Positions 18,368 to 27,342 of a DNA stretch of 64,000 nucleotides are shown piece after piece. Under the pieces are notes generated by a model. The model saw nothing but the letters and a program-made list of their open reading frames with translations, was not told where the DNA came from and searched no databases. This DNA comes from Leptolyngbyaceae cyanobacterium (GTDB taxonomy: Bacteria; Cyanobacteriota; Cyanobacteriia; Cyanobacteriales; Aerosakkonemataceae): NCBI GenBank assembly GCA_036703985.1, contig DATNQN010000008.1, positions 1-64,000 of the forward strand, given 5' to 3'. Position numbers and translations under genes: made by a program. Numbering within the stretch: the stretch's first letter is position 1; each line of letters begins with the position of its first letter.

Positions 18368-19474
18368 ATGCAAAGCAATGTGATTAGCCCGTCGCTAAAA
18401 CATTGGCAGTATGGTACGCCAAAACAACCATCTCAGAATTCTATCTATGAAGTAGCAGAACAAGAGTTTATCAAACTGCTTGAACTGGAAAATTTGGATG
18501 ATAAATTGTCAGTCAAACCGGAAATAGCGGCGAATTTTGAAAGGGTATTGTGCGAAGCCATTTTAATTGCTTATAAAGAATCATCTAATAATGCAGATGC
18601 AGCACATCTTTTTTTACAGCGCGTGCTTTATCGCATTAATCGATTAAATTTGTTTTGGTATGACGATCTGCGCCACTATACCAACGAAAGGTCTTACTAT
18701 TTACAGAGAATTCGCGATCGCATCGAATCAGCTTGGCAGCCTTGGGAATTGTCCCACCTAGATGTGGAAGCGCTGCAAAAAGTTGATGCGAAACAAGCTT
18801 TAATCGAACGGGGAGACCGGGATCTCGATCCGCCTTTATCTGAAGATAGCCGATATATGCGCCAAGAAATGAGCGAGGCGGGATATCGTCATTTATTAGC
18901 GATCGCATCTTTCGATGGATTAGTAGAAGCCAGTCGCCTGTCTCGCATTTTAGGCGGCGCTGCTAATGAAGTACAATGTACTTTAGTCCGAGTACTGTTG
19001 GAAGAATACGGTAACGGTCGCCTTTCTCGCAAGCATTCTACTTTTTTTGCCCAAATGCTAGCAGAATTTGGCATGAATACGGAACCAGAAGGATATTTTG
19101 ATATAGTACCTTGGGAAGTTCTGGCATCGATTAATCATAACTTTTTGCTGACAGAATGCAAGCGATATTTCCTCCGTTATAACGGTGGCTTAACTTACTT
19201 TGAAATCGTTGGGCCTTCTATTTACAAAACCTATTTAACAGCAGCGCAACGTTTGCAATTATCAGATGCCGCAATGGGTTATTGGGAGTTGCACATTAGA
19301 GAAGACGAACGTCACGGTCGCTGGATGTTAGATGATGTTGCTTTACCGTTGGTCAATATGTACCCCGATCTAGCATGGCAAATCGTGTTGGGGTACGACC
19401 AAGAGAAATTGATGGCCGATCGCGCTGGTGCAGCAGTCGTGCGATCGATCCGTCAATTAGAAGCATCCACTTAA
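18368..19474 (+). CDS. Iron-containing redox enzyme family protein (haem-oxygenase-like fold)
   Basis: 368 residues, all-helical, resembling the haem-oxygenase-like diiron oxygenase superfamily. The C-terminal half carries the spaced Glu/His residues expected for iron binding: LLEEYGNGRLSRKHSTFF, and GYWELHIREDERHGRWMLDD with an E-x-x-x-x-x-E-x-x-H pattern. Family members oxidise diverse small molecules; the substrate here is unknown. The start has AGGAAAGG upstream. A terminator separates it from the previous unit; the methyltransferase gene follows 105 bp downstream. Confidence 0.8.
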   Translation: MQSNVISPSLKHWQYGTPKQPSQNSIYEVAEQEFIKLLELENLDDKLSVKPEIAANFERVLCEAILIAYKESSNNADAAHLFLQRVLYRINRLNLFWYDDLRHYTNERSYYLQRIRDRIESAWQPWELSHLDVEALQKVDAKQALIERGDRDLDPPLSEDSRYMRQEMSEAGYRHLLAIASFDGLVEASRLSRILGGAANEVQCTLVRVLLEEYGNGRLSRKHSTFFAQMLAEFGMNTEPEGYFDIVPWEVLASINHNFLLTECKRYFLRYNGGLTYFEIVGPSIYKTYLTAAQRLQLSDAAMGYWELHIREDERHGRWMLDDVALPLVNMYPDLAWQIVLGYDQEKLMADRAGAAVVRSIRQLEAST

Positions 19475-19579
19475 CAACAAATATTTCCCTTTGCCATTTA
19501 CTTATCTGTAATTTTCGGTAGCAAATAACATTGCTACCGGACAAATTTGCCTAATCCTTTCACCAATCATCATACTATT

Positions 19580-20377
19580 ATGTTCGATCAAACCATCGCC
19601 AATTCCCAACCCAAGTCTGTTTTTAGCCATAGCAAATCTCCTGTGGCAACTGTATCTAAAATTGCCAAGCGCAGTCCTTCGGGAAAAGAAGTTTTTGTTT
19701 GCCCAGAAGAATCTAATTTTTATTCTCAATGTTTAGATGCAATGGTACTTTGCCATACCGAAAGAAATGAAGTAGTTATAGAATTTGGTTCCGGCGATGG
19801 CTTGCCAATTATCAACTCGCTGCTGAAAGTTCAGTTTGACGGATTAATTCACGGTTACGAACTAAATAAAACCGCTTGTGAAATTGCCAATGCAAAAATA
19901 GCTAGTTATGAATTAGATGACAAATATGTAATTCATAACTCTTGTTTCTTTAGTTCCGTTAAACCTGATGCTAGATATTTGGTATCAAATCCACCTTATA
20001 TTCCTTCAATAGATAGCGATATTTATATGCCATTGCTACGGGGAGGAACTGATGGTTCTACAATTACTAGGAGGCTTTTATCTTTAGATTATGAAAATGT
20101 ATTGTTAATGGTTTCTAGCTATTCAAATCCTGTAGATACGATTGATTATGCTCTCGATCGAGGTTACCTAGTTTCTAAATTCCTAGTTTCTCCGCTTCAG
20201 TTCGGTTATTACAGTTCCGAACCAAAAGTCAGACAAACTATTGCCAAACTCAAAGAAATTAACAAAGCCTTTTACTCAGATAGCATTTACCTTTTGGCGG
20301 GTGTTTTATTCCAGAAACAGCATAATTCTTATGTAGATTTATCTGCGGAATTAAGGCAAATAATGACTAGTTTGTAA
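19580..20377 (+). CDS. SAM-dependent methyltransferase, HemK/PrmC-like
   Basis: 265 residues from the ATG at 19580; an upstream TTG at 19547 would add eleven unconvincing residues. The SAM-binding glycine loop is VIEFGSGDGLPI, and the NPPY motif (SNPPYIPS) marks the N6-adenine/glutamine-type methyltransferases that act on planar amide or amino nitrogens. It lacks the helical N-terminal domain of true PrmC, so the substrate is open. It closes the stress-gene island and is followed by a hairpin. Confidence 0.8.
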   Translation: MFDQTIANSQPKSVFSHSKSPVATVSKIAKRSPSGKEVFVCPEESNFYSQCLDAMVLCHTERNEVVIEFGSGDGLPIINSLLKVQFDGLIHGYELNKTACEIANAKIASYELDDKYVIHNSCFFSSVKPDARYLVSNPPYIPSIDSDIYMPLLRGGTDGSTITRRLLSLDYENVLLMVSSYSNPVDTIDYALDRGYLVSKFLVSPLQFGYYSSEPKVRQTIAKLKEINKAFYSDSIYLLAGVLFQKQHNSYVDLSAELRQIMTSL

Positions 20378-20421
20378 TTTTGGTTTCTTAGCCAGAATAA
20401 ATCTCAGTTTACTATGGCGTT

Positions 20422-20454
20422 AGAAAGTCGGTTTCTTCACAAAACCGACTTTCT
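20422..20454. repeat. Perfect 13-bp hairpin, GGTTTCTT family
   Basis: AGAAAGTCGGTTT (20422-20434) pairs perfectly with 20442-20454 around a seven-base loop. No T-run follows, so termination is possible but unproven. It lies between the convergent methyltransferase and receiver-kinase genes. Confidence 0.65.
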
Positions 20455-20567
20455 GTATACTCAGATATTGCACCAGGTATAGAAACTCCGTTTCTTAATT
20501 CTTGTTAAAAATGGTGAAAGATGTAAATATACCTTATCGATTTGGAATAGACTGTATAAGGAATTGA

Positions 20568-21878
20568 TTAACCTACCGATGTATCGCTCTTGCTCATATA
20601 CAATGGAATTTCTATAATAAATTCCGCACCCTCTCCATAGGATGAATTATACGTTAATTGACCTTTATGTTTTTCCACAATAATTTGATAACTCGTTAAT
20701 AGCCCTAAGCTAGTACTTTTACCCACAGGCTTAGTTGTAAAAAAAGGATCGAACAAATGACTTTTTAATTCATCTGGAATACCCACCCCATTATCTTTAA
20801 TACAAATTCTGGCAGTTTGCGAATCAACTAATTTAGTTGTAATCCAAATACTCGGAGAATAAACTTTTGTAATCTTTCGATCGATTACTAATTCTATAGC
20901 ATCAATAGCATTGTTTAAAATATTAAAAAAAGCTTGATTAATTTGGCTTGCATAACAAGTCACTAAAGGTAAATTGTCATAATCTTTGATTACTTTAATT
21001 TTTGGTTGTTTTTCTTCTGACTTAAGCCGATGTTCTAATAATAGTAGAGTACTATCAATTCCTTCATGAATATCGACAGCTTTAATATCTGATTCATTTA
21101 AACGGGAAAAAATGCGTAATGCCAGCAAAATGGTAGAAATACGCTCTGCTCCTGCCTGCATAGAGCCGATCATTTTTTCTATATCAGACTTCAAAAAATC
21201 TAAATCGATTTCTTCCTTAGCTTCTTCAATAGTTGGCGTAGAATTTGGATATTCTTGTTGGTAAAGATGAATCAAATACAGTAAATCTTGAATGTATTTG
21301 CGAGCCGGAGAAATATTACTAGATATAAAACCAACGGAATTATTAATTTCATGTGCCATTCCAGCAGCTAACTGACCCAAACTAACCATTTTTTCTTTTT
21401 GTACTAGTTGGGCTTGGGCTTTTTGAATATCAATTAATGCTTGTTGAAGTTCATAATTTTGTTTCTGTAATTGCTCCCTTAACTTTTTAATAGTCAGTTG
21501 ATTTTCCACTCTTACTAAAACTTCTTCAATTTGAAATGGTTTACTGATATAATCTGCGCCTCCCATTTGAAATGCTTTTATTTTATCTACCAAATCATCT
21601 AAAGCACTTAAAAAAATTACGGGTACAGAGTGAGTTTCTTCATCTTTTTTTAATTTTTCACATACTTCATAACCGTTCATTCCAGGCATATTAATATCCA
21701 ATAAAATTAGATCGGGCGTTACAGCTTTTACAGCAGTCAAAGCCATTTGGCCATTAATTGCTTTGCGAACGTTATAACCATACTGTTGCAAGGCAGAGGA
21801 TAAAAAGCGAATATTTTCAGGTATATCATCAACAATCAGTATATCGGCTTGAGAAATGAGCGATTGATTGTTATTCAT
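20568..21878 (-). CDS. Receiver domain-histidine kinase protein
   Basis: 436 residues. An N-terminal receiver (phospho-acceptor Asp61 in DLILLDINMPG; Lys113 in ISKPF) leads through a coiled coil to a histidine kinase with phospho-accepting His176 (GMAHEINN), N-box NILNNAIDAI and G1 box KDNGVGIPDE. The G2 box is altered: STSLGLL in place of GTGLGL. The gene starts 11 bp after the ethylene-receptor-like hybrid kinase and is surely cotranscribed, so its receiver is the likely phosphate acceptor from that kinase or its receiver. The output target is unknown; no DNA-binding domain is present. Confidence 0.92.
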   Translation of the reverse strand: MNNNQSLISQADILIVDDIPENIRFLSSALQQYGYNVRKAINGQMALTAVKAVTPDLILLDINMPGMNGYEVCEKLKKDEETHSVPVIFLSALDDLVDKIKAFQMGGADYISKPFQIEEVLVRVENQLTIKKLREQLQKQNYELQQALIDIQKAQAQLVQKEKMVSLGQLAAGMAHEINNSVGFISSNISPARKYIQDLLYLIHLYQQEYPNSTPTIEEAKEEIDLDFLKSDIEKMIGSMQAGAERISTILLALRIFSRLNESDIKAVDIHEGIDSTLLLLEHRLKSEEKQPKIKVIKDYDNLPLVTCYASQINQAFFNILNNAIDAIELVIDRKITKVYSPSIWITTKLVDSQTARICIKDNGVGIPDELKSHLFDPFFTTKPVGKSTSLGLLTSYQIIVEKHKGQLTYNSSYGEGAEFIIEIPLYMSKSDTSVG

Positions 21879-21889
21879 TTCTTTAGAGG

Positions 21890-24800
21890 TTAGGTTAGTA
21901 GAGATTGGGATATTTTCATAATTTGCTCAAACTGAAAATTATCAACTAAGTCGGTTAGGGCTTTCGCAATAGAAGCTTTTTCGGCAGGAATTTTTTCGAT
22001 TAGCTGAAAAATTAATAAATCGCTGCCTTGAGAAGCTGCATTGTATAATTCTTCTAACCACTCGGTTGGCATATTGGCAATTTCAGCATTTAAATCACGA
22101 ATATTGACGGCTTGTGGTAAGCTTTGCCAGTTATTCCCTATTTCTGAGATTTCTTCCTCATAAATATATCGAACACCTAAATGTTTGCTCATTTTTGCTA
22201 ATAATTCTTCTTCTTGAAACGGTTTCCGGACAAAATCATCGCATCCCGCTGATAAAATAAACTGTCGCTGTTCTTCAAAAGCGCTAGCAGTGAGAGCAAC
22301 GATTACCGTTGCCTGACCCTTAATGTGCGCTTTGATTTGTTTGGTAGCTTCATAGCCGTCCATGATAGGCATTCTCATATCCATCCAAATCAAATGGGGT
22401 TCCCAAGTTTCCCAAATACTTAAGGCTTCTTGCCCATTTTCAGCTTCACGCACTTGAAAGCCTAATACACTGAGTAATTTAACCAAGAGAAGACGATTGG
22501 TAGGTTTATCTTCAACTACTAAAATGCGATAAGTTGGTTGGTTAGGAGCTAAACCAATCACTTTTTTATTAATCAAATTGCTTTGACTAATTTGAATGCC
22601 ACTAACTTGATTAGCTTGGATATTAAAAACAAATTTAGAGCCGCAGCCCAGCTTGCTAGTGACACTAATATTTCCGCCGAGTAATTGGACAAATTTTTGG
22701 CTGATCGGTAAACCCAATCCAGTGCCTTTACCAGAGTTTAACCCTGCGGCAGTTTGTCCGAAGGCTTCAAATAATTTATCAAACTCATTTTGTGCAATGC
22801 CAGGGCCAGTATCTTCTACTTCAAAGGTAATTTTGGATTGGGAATCTTTCCGAGAATTTTCTGATTTTATTCGCAATATGACACTGCCTTTTTCCGTAAA
22901 TTTGATGGCATTGTCTACGATATTAATTAACACTTGGCGTAGTTTGCTTTCATCGGTTTTGATATATTTCGGTACTTCGGAAGCACAAATGAAATCCAGA
23001 TTTAAATTTTTAGATTGAGCTTTATACTTTAACATTTCTTCGAGGCTATCTAACAAGCTATATAGGTTGAATTCATTTTCATTGAGTGTAATTCGACCTG
23101 CCTCTATTTTTGACATTTCCAGAATGTCGTTAATTAGTTCCAGTAGATGCTCTCCACTGCGACCGATCAAATCTACGTACTGTTTATATTCGGTAGATAG
23201 AGAGACATCTCGATTCATTAGTTGAGTAAAACCAAGAATAGCATTAAGCGGAGTTCTGAGTTCGTGACTCATGTTAGCCAGAAATTCGCTTTTTGCACGG
23301 TTAGCAGCGTCAGCAGTTTCTTTGGCTTGTTTTAATTCTGCCGATTGCTGTTGAGTTGTTGTTAGCAATTCTGCTTGTTGAATTGCTACGCCTAACTGCG
23401 CTCCTATCTGCACTACCATTTTAATTTCTGCTTCTACCCATTGACGGGAACGAGAGTTTTGATAGATAGCTAGTAATCCCCAAAGCTGACTACTACAAAA
23501 AATTGGCACTATTATATAAGCTCTCGCTTGCAAATTTTCTAATAGTTCAATATAACAATCATCAAATCCAGCTTGATAAATATCAGAAACACAACGGTAA
23601 CTGGTTCCCTCCCGATAACAACCCCCTTGAGTATCTTGCAAATAAGTATCTTGAATTGAGATGTCGGCAATACCTAAGTTTTTCACGGTACAATCAGAAT
23701 TATCGACAGCTACTTTAATGAGTTCCGGGTGCTCGCTTTGTTCTTGTACTAATTTTTTCCACCCTTCTACTACTGACTCGGATACTAATTCCCCACTCCA
23801 GTCAGGATTAAAGCGATAGACAAGCACGCGATCGCAGTTGACCGCTTGCCGCAATTCTTGGGTAGTATTCTGGAATATAGTCTGAATTTCCAGACTTTGC
23901 CGCATTCTTTGAATTACTCTAGCGATCGCTCTTTCTCGTTCAGCAGTTTCTCGTAAAGCTAACTCTGCTCGTTTGCGATCGCGCGATTCCATTGCCAGCG
24001 AAATCATATAAGCTAAATTACTAGCAAAATTCTGCTCTTCTATACCCCAATATCTTTTATTTCCAGTATGTTCTAAACAAATTACTCCTATAGTTTCGCC
24101 TTTCATACTAACCGAAACATCTAAAATAGAAGTAATGCCAAAAATATTGAGATAATCCGTACCAAACTCTTTAGTGCGCGGATCGGTAAGAGCATTATGG
24201 GCTGCGATCGATTGCTCGGTTTCTAAAGCATAAAAATAGTTGGGATACTCGGTAACAGGAAGCTTTAATCCCTCACTATGCTGATTCTCGCTCAATTTAT
24301 ATAAATCCGCACAATGAATTTCTGAACGATCGTGGTTATAAAACCATATACTTACTCTTTCTACTTTCAAAATATGGCTTGCTAACCGAGTAATTTCTTC
24401 TAAAATATCCTTTAAGTTGCCATTGTATAAATTACTACTTTTTGCTAGCTCTATCAACCCTGCTTGCTGTTGTTTCAAGCGATGTTCGCTATTTCGCAAA
24501 GCCGATTCTGCGGAAATTCTTTCTTGAATTTCGGTTGCTAACGCAGCATTTGCTTTTAATAAATCAGCCGTGCGTTCTTGGACTCGCATTTCTAACTGTT
24601 CGTAGGCGCGACTTTTGGCATTTTCTGCTCTTTTTCTTTGTAGTTCGGCGGTCGCTCTAGCAGCAAATACTTTCATAATAGCTTTGGCATTTTCTTCGTT
24701 TACCAAAGGTCTGTCATTATTAATACATAAAATTCCGAGCGCTTGCTGTTGTCCGTCTAGCAGAGGTACGCCCAAGTAACATACTGCATCCATTGCTTTT

Positions 24801-25531
24801 AATCCATCAGCTTTTGGAAAGATTTCCTGTACTTTCTCTGGGTAATAAAACAATTTAGATTGCTTAATTACTGGTTCGCAAGGCGTATCCTTTAAATCGT
24901 ACTCAAAGTTAATTTCTGATTGTCCGTCTGCCCAAAAAGCAAGAGTTCTTAATTGTTCGGTTTGGTTATCTGAAACTTCTGCCACAAAAGCGTAGCGAAT
25001 CTGAAGTGCTGTAGCCAAGTTCTGCACTAAAGCGGAGAAAAACTTTTCTCCCGTAACGGAAGCCGTACCTGCTACAATACTTTTTAAGACTTGTTCCGCC
25101 TGTTGTCTTTCTGCAATCTCGCGTTGCAATTCCCGGTTAATTTCTTCTAGTTGTTTGGGTGTCTTGAGAGTTAAAAATTGAGGAAGCAGCCCGATCGTTG
25201 AAAAGGCTGTATAACAAGAAACTACAGCAGTAAAAGCTTTTTCAATACCGGAAATCCAGTAAGCTGGATGCCATAACGTCCAAATATCTATTAAGTGACC
25301 TGTCCCGCAAGCGAGAATAAATGTACCGAATAAAATAAATATTCCCTGAAATGGAATATCTTTTCGCCGAGCGATAAAGTAAATTAGCATCGCCGGAATT
25401 GAGTAGTAGGCAAGTGCAATTAGTAAGTCGCTCACAAGATGCAATCCAACTAGTGACTTTTGCCATAAGTAGCAATGACCGTGTGGAATGTACTGACTGG
25501 GTGAAAATATATTTTGTAAAACTTCCCACAT
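21890..25531 (-). CDS. Hybrid histidine kinase with ethylene-binding, GAF and cyanobacteriochrome-like domains
   Basis: 1213 residues. Residues 25-120 form three transmembrane helices of the plant-type ethylene-binding domain; Asp35, Tyr42, Pro46, Ile72, Cys75 and His79 match ETR1 Asp25, Tyr32, Pro36, Ile62, Cys65 and His69 with a constant offset of ten. Cys75 and His79 are the Cu(I) ligands. GAF domains follow at about 152-300, 355-518 and 533-722; the third has Cys659 (DIYQAGFDDCYIELL) at the bilin-attachment position of cyanobacteriochromes, followed by Tyr rather than His. Then come HisKA (His756), HATPase (DTGPGI 907-912) and receiver (Asp1051). The plan resembles Synechocystis Slr1212, an ethylene and light receptor. 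The receiver-kinase gene follows 11 bp downstream. Confidence 0.93.
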   Translation of the reverse strand: MWEVLQNIFSPSQYIPHGHCYLWQKSLVGLHLVSDLLIALAYYSIPAMLIYFIARRKDIPFQGIFILFGTFILACGTGHLIDIWTLWHPAYWISGIEKAFTAVVSCYTAFSTIGLLPQFLTLKTPKQLEEINRELQREIAERQQAEQVLKSIVAGTASVTGEKFFSALVQNLATALQIRYAFVAEVSDNQTEQLRTLAFWADGQSEINFEYDLKDTPCEPVIKQSKLFYYPEKVQEIFPKADGLKAMDAVCYLGVPLLDGQQQALGILCINNDRPLVNEENAKAIMKVFAARATAELQRKRAENAKSRAYEQLEMRVQERTADLLKANAALATEIQERISAESALRNSEHRLKQQQAGLIELAKSSNLYNGNLKDILEEITRLASHILKVERVSIWFYNHDRSEIHCADLYKLSENQHSEGLKLPVTEYPNYFYALETEQSIAAHNALTDPRTKEFGTDYLNIFGITSILDVSVSMKGETIGVICLEHTGNKRYWGIEEQNFASNLAYMISLAMESRDRKRAELALRETAERERAIARVIQRMRQSLEIQTIFQNTTQELRQAVNCDRVLVYRFNPDWSGELVSESVVEGWKKLVQEQSEHPELIKVAVDNSDCTVKNLGIADISIQDTYLQDTQGGCYREGTSYRCVSDIYQAGFDDCYIELLENLQARAYIIVPIFCSSQLWGLLAIYQNSRSRQWVEAEIKMVVQIGAQLGVAIQQAELLTTTQQQSAELKQAKETADAANRAKSEFLANMSHELRTPLNAILGFTQLMNRDVSLSTEYKQYVDLIGRSGEHLLELINDILEMSKIEAGRITLNENEFNLYSLLDSLEEMLKYKAQSKNLNLDFICASEVPKYIKTDESKLRQVLINIVDNAIKFTEKGSVILRIKSENSRKDSQSKITFEVEDTGPGIAQNEFDKLFEAFGQTAAGLNSGKGTGLGLPISQKFVQLLGGNISVTSKLGCGSKFVFNIQANQVSGIQISQSNLINKKVIGLAPNQPTYRILVVEDKPTNRLLLVKLLSVLGFQVREAENGQEALSIWETWEPHLIWMDMRMPIMDGYEATKQIKAHIKGQATVIVALTASAFEEQRQFILSAGCDDFVRKPFQEEELLAKMSKHLGVRYIYEEEISEIGNNWQSLPQAVNIRDLNAEIANMPTEWLEELYNAASQGSDLLIFQLIEKIPAEKASIAKALTDLVDNFQFEQIMKISQSLLT

Positions 25532-25837
25532 TTAGCTTTGTCTGGTTACTTTTAAAAGCAATCGTAATTATTCCAGAATAAATATTATCCTTACATATAG
25601 CTGCTATTTTTAACAAATTATTTTTTCAAAAAAACATTATTTATTAACAAAAATAATATAAAAAAATGTTAATTTAATGTATAATAAAATACCTTGTGGT
25701 AAGCATTTTCAAGAAAAAATACGCATTCCAGAGTATCAAATTTAGTAAAATTTTGTAACAACTGACGGCTCAGAAAAATTATTTGGTTAAGAATTGGTTA
25801 ATTTTAAGTATAGAAAAGGTTATCTCTATTAAAAGCT
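25532..25837. other. AT-rich divergent promoter region
   Basis: Gene-free region between the ethylene-receptor-like gene (leftward) and the small protein gene (rightward). It is very AT-rich, with a TATAAT at 25680-25685 on the plus strand but no convincing -35. Promoters for both genes must lie here. I see no repeat or RNA gene. Confidence 0.5.
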
Positions 25838-26104
25838 ATGTACGATCGACAAGAAGAGCAGAACCAACAAAGTAAGGATCGTTTTCTACACCCTCACCAT
25901 CGTTATTACGGTCACTTTACGCCAGAAAATATGACTTTCAACGCGAATTTACAAGAATTTGCCCAAAAAGTCACGTATATAGCTGCCCTCGAAACCGGGG
26001 GAAAGCTTTCTCCAGAACAAGCTTACAAACAGATTAAAGATTTGTGGCAGCAATTGAAGCAAACTAAAAAGGCGATGGCAATTGGTAAACATCCTCATCC
26101 ATAG
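25838..26104 (+). CDS. Small conserved cyanobacterial protein (DUF7219-like)
   Basis: 88 residues, soluble and histidine-rich at both ends (HPHHRYYGHFTPENMTFNANL and GKHPHP). The central part is helical (EFAQKVTYIAALETGGKLSPEQAYKQIKDLWQQLKQ). I believe this is the DUF7219 type of cyanobacterial protein, but I am not certain of the number. Function unknown. It is transcribed divergently from the ethylene-receptor-like kinase. Confidence 0.75.
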   Translation: MYDRQEEQNQQSKDRFLHPHHRYYGHFTPENMTFNANLQEFAQKVTYIAALETGGKLSPEQAYKQIKDLWQQLKQTKKAMAIGKHPHP

Positions 26105-26357
26105 AGCCAACATTTCACAAATGTTCATAATTTAAAGTAAAAAGTTTATTGGCTAAGCCCTGTTATAAATTAGCTAAGTAGATGAACAGAAAAATTTATG
26201 GTTGGGATAAGGCAAAAATTAAGAACTAGGAGGCAAAATCAAAAAAAAAGAGAGTCAAAGCTTAACTTTACTGTTCCTTACATACTTCTGTTGATTCGCG
26301 CTTCCCAACTTAATAAAACCTTTTCTGTTATACGAACGCGAATATATATATTAAACG

Positions 26358-26723
26358 ATGAGAAAATTATTAATTATTGAAGATGAAGAAATAATTCGGG
26401 AAAGCATCCTCGACATTTTAAATGTGAAAGGATTTAATGCCATTGGTGCAAATAATGGCCGGGTAGGATTGCAATTAGTAAAAGAATTCGTTCCCGATTT
26501 AATTTTGTGCGATGTAAAAATGCCTGAACTAGATGGTTATCAAGTGCTAAAAATTTTACGAGAAAATCCCAGCACTGCCAGAATTCCTTTGATATTTATT
26601 ACAGCACGATCTACCGAAGATGTGGTTTTTCAAACGGAAATGTTAGGTGCGGACGGCTATTTGATCAAACCATTTTCAACAGCTAATCTTTTAGAAATTA
26701 TTAGCATCTATCTTAAGGAGTAA
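26358..26723 (+). CDS. Single-domain response regulator
   Basis: 121 residues, a stand-alone receiver. Acidic pocket Glu8/Asp9, phospho-acceptor Asp52 (LILCDVKMPELDG), Thr/Ser in ITARS and conserved Lys in LIKPF are all present. With no output domain it probably relays phosphate or acts by protein contact. Its closeness to the ethylene-receptor locus suggests a CheY-like partner, but they are not in the same operon. A short frame at 26198-26380 overlapping its start is not considered real. Confidence 0.93.
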   Translation: MRKLLIIEDEEIIRESILDILNVKGFNAIGANNGRVGLQLVKEFVPDLILCDVKMPELDGYQVLKILRENPSTARIPLIFITARSTEDVVFQTEMLGADGYLIKPFSTANLLEIISIYLKE

Positions 26724-26997
26724 TTAAAATTAAATTCAGGCGTCAGGATTGAGTAGATAAGTAGGATGGCATGAATAAACGCACACGGACAGGGCGGGTA
26801 AGATAAGCGAGTAAAACGGTTGTATATCAAGCACTTTAACCAAACCTGTCCCTGCAAATCAACCTTCATTTTTTCACACTTACCTACTTATATTAGAAGA
26901 AAGAAAATTTCTAACTTCTCAAAAATTTTCGTTTCTTTCCATACAATCAATCGTTTCCGCCCAAAGGCAGACGATACGAGCAATTTTTGGGTTTAAA

Positions 26998-27264
26998 TTA
27001 CCTGATGGTGCAGCACCCGATATCGTAGAAGCAGCACTGAGTAAACTTAATTTGGAACCCAACGAAGTCGTAATGATTGCCGACACTCCCTATGATATTC
27101 AATCTGCCAATAAAGCTGGAGTGGAGGTGATTGCATTCCGTAGCGGTGGTTTTGATGATAGCCAGCTAAAAAATGCGATCGCAATTTATGACGACCCCGC
27201 TGATTTGTTAGCAAACTACGATAATTCCCCCTTAGCCCAAGAACCGATTTTAAACTCCAAATAA
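26998..27264 (+). pseudogene. HAD family hydrolase, C-terminal remnant
   Basis: The reading frame from about 26998 (PDGAAPDIVEAALSKLNLEP, then IADTPYDIQSANKAGVEVI, FRSGGFDD, AIYDDPADLLANYDNSPL) matches the C-terminal half of cyanobacterial HAD hydrolases, including motif III/IV-like KP-PDI and GDTPYDI; here the metal-binding Gly-Asp has become Ala-Asp. The N-terminal nucleophile motif (DxDGT) and cap are missing, and the frame upstream has no homologous sequence or good start. The gene is truncated at its 5' end and presumed inactive. Confidence 0.7.
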
Positions 27265-27274
27265 AAGCAATAAA

Positions 27275-27298
27275 CAGGTTTCTTCGTTAAGAAACCTG
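27275..27298. terminator. Hairpin of the GGTTTCTT family
   Basis: A perfect 10-bp stem (CAGGTTTCTT with AAGAAACCTG) and a four-base loop, 10 bp after the HAD remnant. No long T-run follows. It belongs to the dispersed hairpin family. Confidence 0.5.
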
Positions 27299-27342
27299 GG
27301 TTAGCTATAATTTTGAATATAGTTTTTAAGAAAAATTCTAAA

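Noticed and set aside
26198-26380. 60-residue open frame before the single-domain response regulator
   Set aside because: Lys/Arg-rich low-complexity translation that overlaps the start of a clear gene, with no homology.
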